DNA from: Streptomyces sp. NBC_01803
Lineage (GTDB): Bacteria; Actinomycetota; Actinomycetes; Streptomycetales; Streptomycetaceae
Length of the DNA stretch: 64,000 nucleotides
Reading direction: 5' to 3'
Assembly: GCF_035917415.1 (NCBI RefSeq)
Contig: NZ_CP109073.1
Location: forward strand, 62,001 to 126,000
Position numbers and translations under genes: made by a program. The notes beneath the pieces were generated by a model, which saw only the letters and a list, made by a program, of their open reading frames with translations, was not told the origin of the DNA and searched no databases. Shown here piece after piece: positions 61,940 through 64,000 of the stretch; within the stretch, counting starts at the first letter, position 1, and the number at the start of each line of letters is the position of its first letter.

Positions 61940-63400
61940 GTGATCCGGCTGGACGCCGTGCGTCCGCTGCTGGTCGTGGTGCGGGGGCTGGGGTCGCTGG
62001 CGACGGCGGCCGGCCGCCGCTGGCGCGCGCTGCCCCGCGACCACCGGGGTCCGGTGCTGCTGCTCGTGCTGGCGGCCGGGCTGCTGGTGGCGCTGCTGCC
62101 GTACGGGCCGTGGCTGGCGGCCGGTGCGGTGCTGGCGGCGGCGGGCGGGGCGGGCTGGCACGGGGAGCGGCGGGCGCGCGGGCGGTCGGCGGTCCAGTCG
62201 GCGGCCGGGGAGCGGCTCGGGCTGCTCTACGAGGCGCTGGTGCCGTACTTCTCGGCGGCCGGGGACACGTCGCCGGAGCCGCTGTACGAGCGGGGTGGGG
62301 ACTGGCGGCGGAGTTTCCCGTCGGTGGCGTTCGGGGCGGACGGGCGGATCGAACGGCTGGTGCTGACGTATCCGGCGTTCTTCCCGGACGGGGACCCGGA
62401 GTGCCGGGCGCGGGTGGAGCGGCTGCTGGCGGCCAAGGCGGGGCGGGGGCGGGAGTTCGGCTTCCGCTGGGACGAGGAGCGCAACGAGCTGGCGATGGCG
62501 GCGCTGGAGCCGTTGCCGGCGGAGATCCGCGCGCAGCGGTTCGTCACCTCGCCCGGCGAGACGGTCCTGGGGTTCACGGACGCGGGGGCGGTGGACCGTA
62601 CGGTGCCCGTGCTCGGGGGGCCGGAGTACGGGGAGCTGCTGGACGCCTGTCCGGTGATGTGGCGGACGGGCCCGCGGTCGGCGGAGCCGCATCTGCTGGT
62701 GGTGGGGGTGCCGGGGGCCGGGGCGACGTCGCTGCTGCGGTCGGTGGCGTTGCAGGCGCTGGAGCACGGGGATGTGCTGGTGGTGGAGGGCGGCGGGGCG
62801 GCCGAGTTCGGGTGCTTCGCGGGGCGGGCGGGGGTGGTGGCGGTGGAGTCGGCGCCGGGCGCGGCGGTGGCGGCCCTGGAGTGGGCGGCGCGGGAGACCG
62901 AGCGGCGGCTGCTGGCGGGCGGTGAGGGGCGGACGGTGCCGCGGCCGTTGTGGATCGTGGTGGACCGGCCGGCGCTGCTGGGTCATCTGGCGCGGATCGA
63001 GGGGCTGCGGGATCCGGTGCGGCTGCTGGAGGTGCCGCTGCGGTTCGGGCGGGCGGTGCGGGTGACGGTGGCGCTGGCGGAGCATTTCGAGGGGCTGGCG
63101 GGACTGGGCGGGGCGGTACTGGCGTGCGCGCGGGCGCGCGTGGTGCTGGGCGCGGTGACGGCGGGTCAGGTGGAGACGGTGCTGGGGGCGGCGCCGGGCG
63201 GTTCGGTGACGGTGGCGACACCGCCGGGGCGCGGGTTCGCGCGGCTGGGGGCGGGGCCGGTGTACCGGTTGCAGGTGCCGGCGACGCCCGATCCGGGTGA
63301 CGAGGCGACGGACGAGACGTTGCGGCGGGCGGTGCTGGCGCTGCTGCCGGCCCGGGTGGCGGGTCGGGGGGAGCCGGCCGCGGCGGGCGGCGGGGGCTGA
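61940..63400 (+). CDS. Conserved large membrane-anchored hypothetical protein
   Basis: A 486-residue protein from GTG 61940 (GGAGGAG upstream). An N-terminal pair of hydrophobic segments (GPVLLLVLAAGLLVALLPYG, then LAAGAVLAAAGGAG) anchors it. A soluble region (GDWRRSFPSVAFGADGRIER) is followed by a P-loop-like GVPGAGATSLLRS and late nucleotide-fold strands (PLWIVVDRPALLGHLARIEG), reminiscent of FtsK/EccC-type ATPases but with Ala-Thr where Lys-Thr is expected, so ATP binding is doubtful. Paired with the small membrane protein upstream. Function not known. Confidence 0.7.
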   Translation: MIRLDAVRPLLVVVRGLGSLATAAGRRWRALPRDHRGPVLLLVLAAGLLVALLPYGPWLAAGAVLAAAGGAGWHGERRARGRSAVQSAAGERLGLLYEALVPYFSAAGDTSPEPLYERGGDWRRSFPSVAFGADGRIERLVLTYPAFFPDGDPECRARVERLLAAKAGRGREFGFRWDEERNELAMAALEPLPAEIRAQRFVTSPGETVLGFTDAGAVDRTVPVLGGPEYGELLDACPVMWRTGPRSAEPHLLVVGVPGAGATSLLRSVALQALEHGDVLVVEGGGAAEFGCFAGRAGVVAVESAPGAAVAALEWAARETERRLLAGGEGRTVPRPLWIVVDRPALLGHLARIEGLRDPVRLLEVPLRFGRAVRVTVALAEHFEGLAGLGGAVLACARARVVLGAVTAGQVETVLGAAPGGSVTVATPPGRGFARLGAGPVYRLQVPATPDPGDEATDETLRRAVLALLPARVAGRGEPAAAGGGG

Positions 63401-63409
63401 GGTGCCGGG

Positions 63410-64000
63410 TCAGCCGGCGAGGGCGGCGAGCGGGTCGTCCAGGACGGGCTGCCAGGCGAGCTCGGCCGCGCCGACGAGGCTGTTGTGGTCCAGGGAGCAG
63501 GCCAGGATGGGCACGCTGCCGCTCCTCCCCCACAGGCTGCGTTCCTCGACGACGGCGCTCAGCCGTGCCGGGTCGGCTTCGAGGAGGCGGCGGTGCAGGC
63601 CGCCGAGGATGATGCGGTCGGGGTTGAAGATGTTGACCAGGCCGGCGAGGCCGAGGCCGAGGCGGTCGATGACGGTGGCGACGGCGGTGCGCGCGGCGGC
63701 GTCCCGGGAGGCGGCGTCGGGCGTGTAGGCGGCGCGGACGACGTCGGCGGCCTGGGCCAGCAGGGAGCCGTCGGGGTCGGGGACGCGGTCGGCCGCGTCG
63801 AGGAGGGCGAGGGGGTCGGCCTCGACGTCGAGGCAGCCGCGTCCGCCGCAGTGGCAGGGGCGGCCCTGAGGGTCGACGGTGAGGTGGCCGACTTCGAGGG
63901 CCAGGCCGGCGCTGCCGGTGTGGAGCCTGCCGTCGAGGACGAGGGCGCCGCCGACGCCGCGGTGCCCGGTGGCGACGCACAGGAGGTGCTGGGCGCCGCG
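63410..64000 (-). CDS. ROK-family protein, C-terminal part (runs off right edge)
   Basis: The minus-strand frame from the window edge to a TGA at 63410 gives 196 residues of a ROK-domain protein: GHRGVGGALVLDGRLHTGSA, GHLTVDPQGRPCHCGGRGCL with the zinc motif CxCGxxGC, and GLAGLVNIFNPDRIILGGLH near the end. It can be a ROK repressor or a sugar kinase; the N-terminal HTH that would decide lies outside the window. It is convergent with the large hypothetical gene, 9 bases apart. Confidence 0.85.
   Translation of the reverse strand, partial: RGAQHLLCVATGHRGVGGALVLDGRLHTGSAGLALEVGHLTVDPQGRPCHCGGRGCLDVEADPLALLDAADRVPDPDGSLLAQAADVVRAAYTPDAASRDAAARTAVATVIDRLGLGLAGLVNIFNPDRIILGGLHRRLLEADPARLSAVVEERSLWGRSGSVPILACSLDHNSLVGAAELAWQPVLDDPLAALAG

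Noticed and set aside
62574..63980. A 468-residue minus-strand frame at the right end
   Set aside because: Pro/Arg/Ala-rich shadow of the large plus-strand gene and of the ROK gene in a different frame.

Overview
The window is high-GC actinobacterial DNA. WhiB, LAL-type LuxR, ROK, MurT/GatD, CtaG, and helicase-associated-domain genes, together with codon use that is strongly G/C at third positions, point to Streptomyces or a close relative. The dense mix of intact accessory genes, truncated genes, in-frame gene chimeras and transposase remnants looks like a chromosome arm or another recombination-rich accessory zone. It grades at the right end (from about 57 kb) into ordinary conserved chromosome (HxlR/methyltransferase, CtaG, GatD-MurT, a small membrane protein, a large conserved protein, and a ROK protein running off the edge).

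Layout. 0-5.7 kb: an NmrA/SDR gene, then a junkyard (WhiB stub, Mu-type transposase and TniQ remnants around a lower-GC membrane protein gene, a Doc-like toxin/antitoxin pair, and N-terminally truncated GNAT, NmrA and beta-lactamase genes). 5.9-11.3 kb: a large LAL LuxR regulator followed by three alpha/beta hydrolases ending at a strong terminator. 11.3-16.5 kb: a metallo-hydrolase/acyltransferase chimera joined through a hexanucleotide repeat, an Old Yellow Enzyme, a luciferase-like monooxygenase, an FMN-reductase/hydrolase chimera and a MarR regulator. 16.5-24 kb: remnants, then a carbohydrate locus (secreted GH66 dextranase-type enzyme, ROK regulator, GH20 hexosaminidase). 24.1-27.2 kb: a three-gene recombinase module (tyrosine recombinase, small HTH protein, zinc-ribbon recombinase-like protein). 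27.2-30.8 kb: two look-alike divergent TetR/oxidoreductase pairs with clear palindromic operators. 31-41.4 kb: a NmrA/Tn3 transposase fusion, hydrolase, GlxA-type AraC regulator, thioesterase, amidase, an ORF-less group II intron sitting inside an IS5-type transposase gene, a formylglycine-generating-enzyme-like protein and a deazaflavin-dependent nitroreductase-like protein. 41.6-43.3 kb: two complete IS5-family elements inserted back to back and sharing one TAA target copy. 43.3-49.5 kb: DinB protein, a repeat-bearing degenerate region, a secreted lytic transglycosylase, a helicase remnant, and a LuxR/TrmB-like regulator divergent from a 46-residue peptide gene plus a frameshifted Asp/Asn beta-hydroxylase (a candidate broken RiPP-like locus). 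49.5-57 kb: XRE-cupin regulator divergent from a flavoprotein-methyltransferase fusion, an internally deleted IS21, a pyridoxamine-phosphate-oxidase-like gene, a methyltransferase, and remnants.

The most notable items are the group II intron (both splice junctions, domain V and an EBS1/IBS1 pairing can be read, and splicing would restore the transposase frame), the recombinase/HTH/zinc-ribbon trio, the small-peptide/hydroxylase locus, the tandem IS pair, and the recurrence of hexanucleotide tandem repeats at or near breakpoints of truncated genes. No tRNA, rRNA or CRISPR array was seen. All functional calls rest on reading the sequence; no database search was run.
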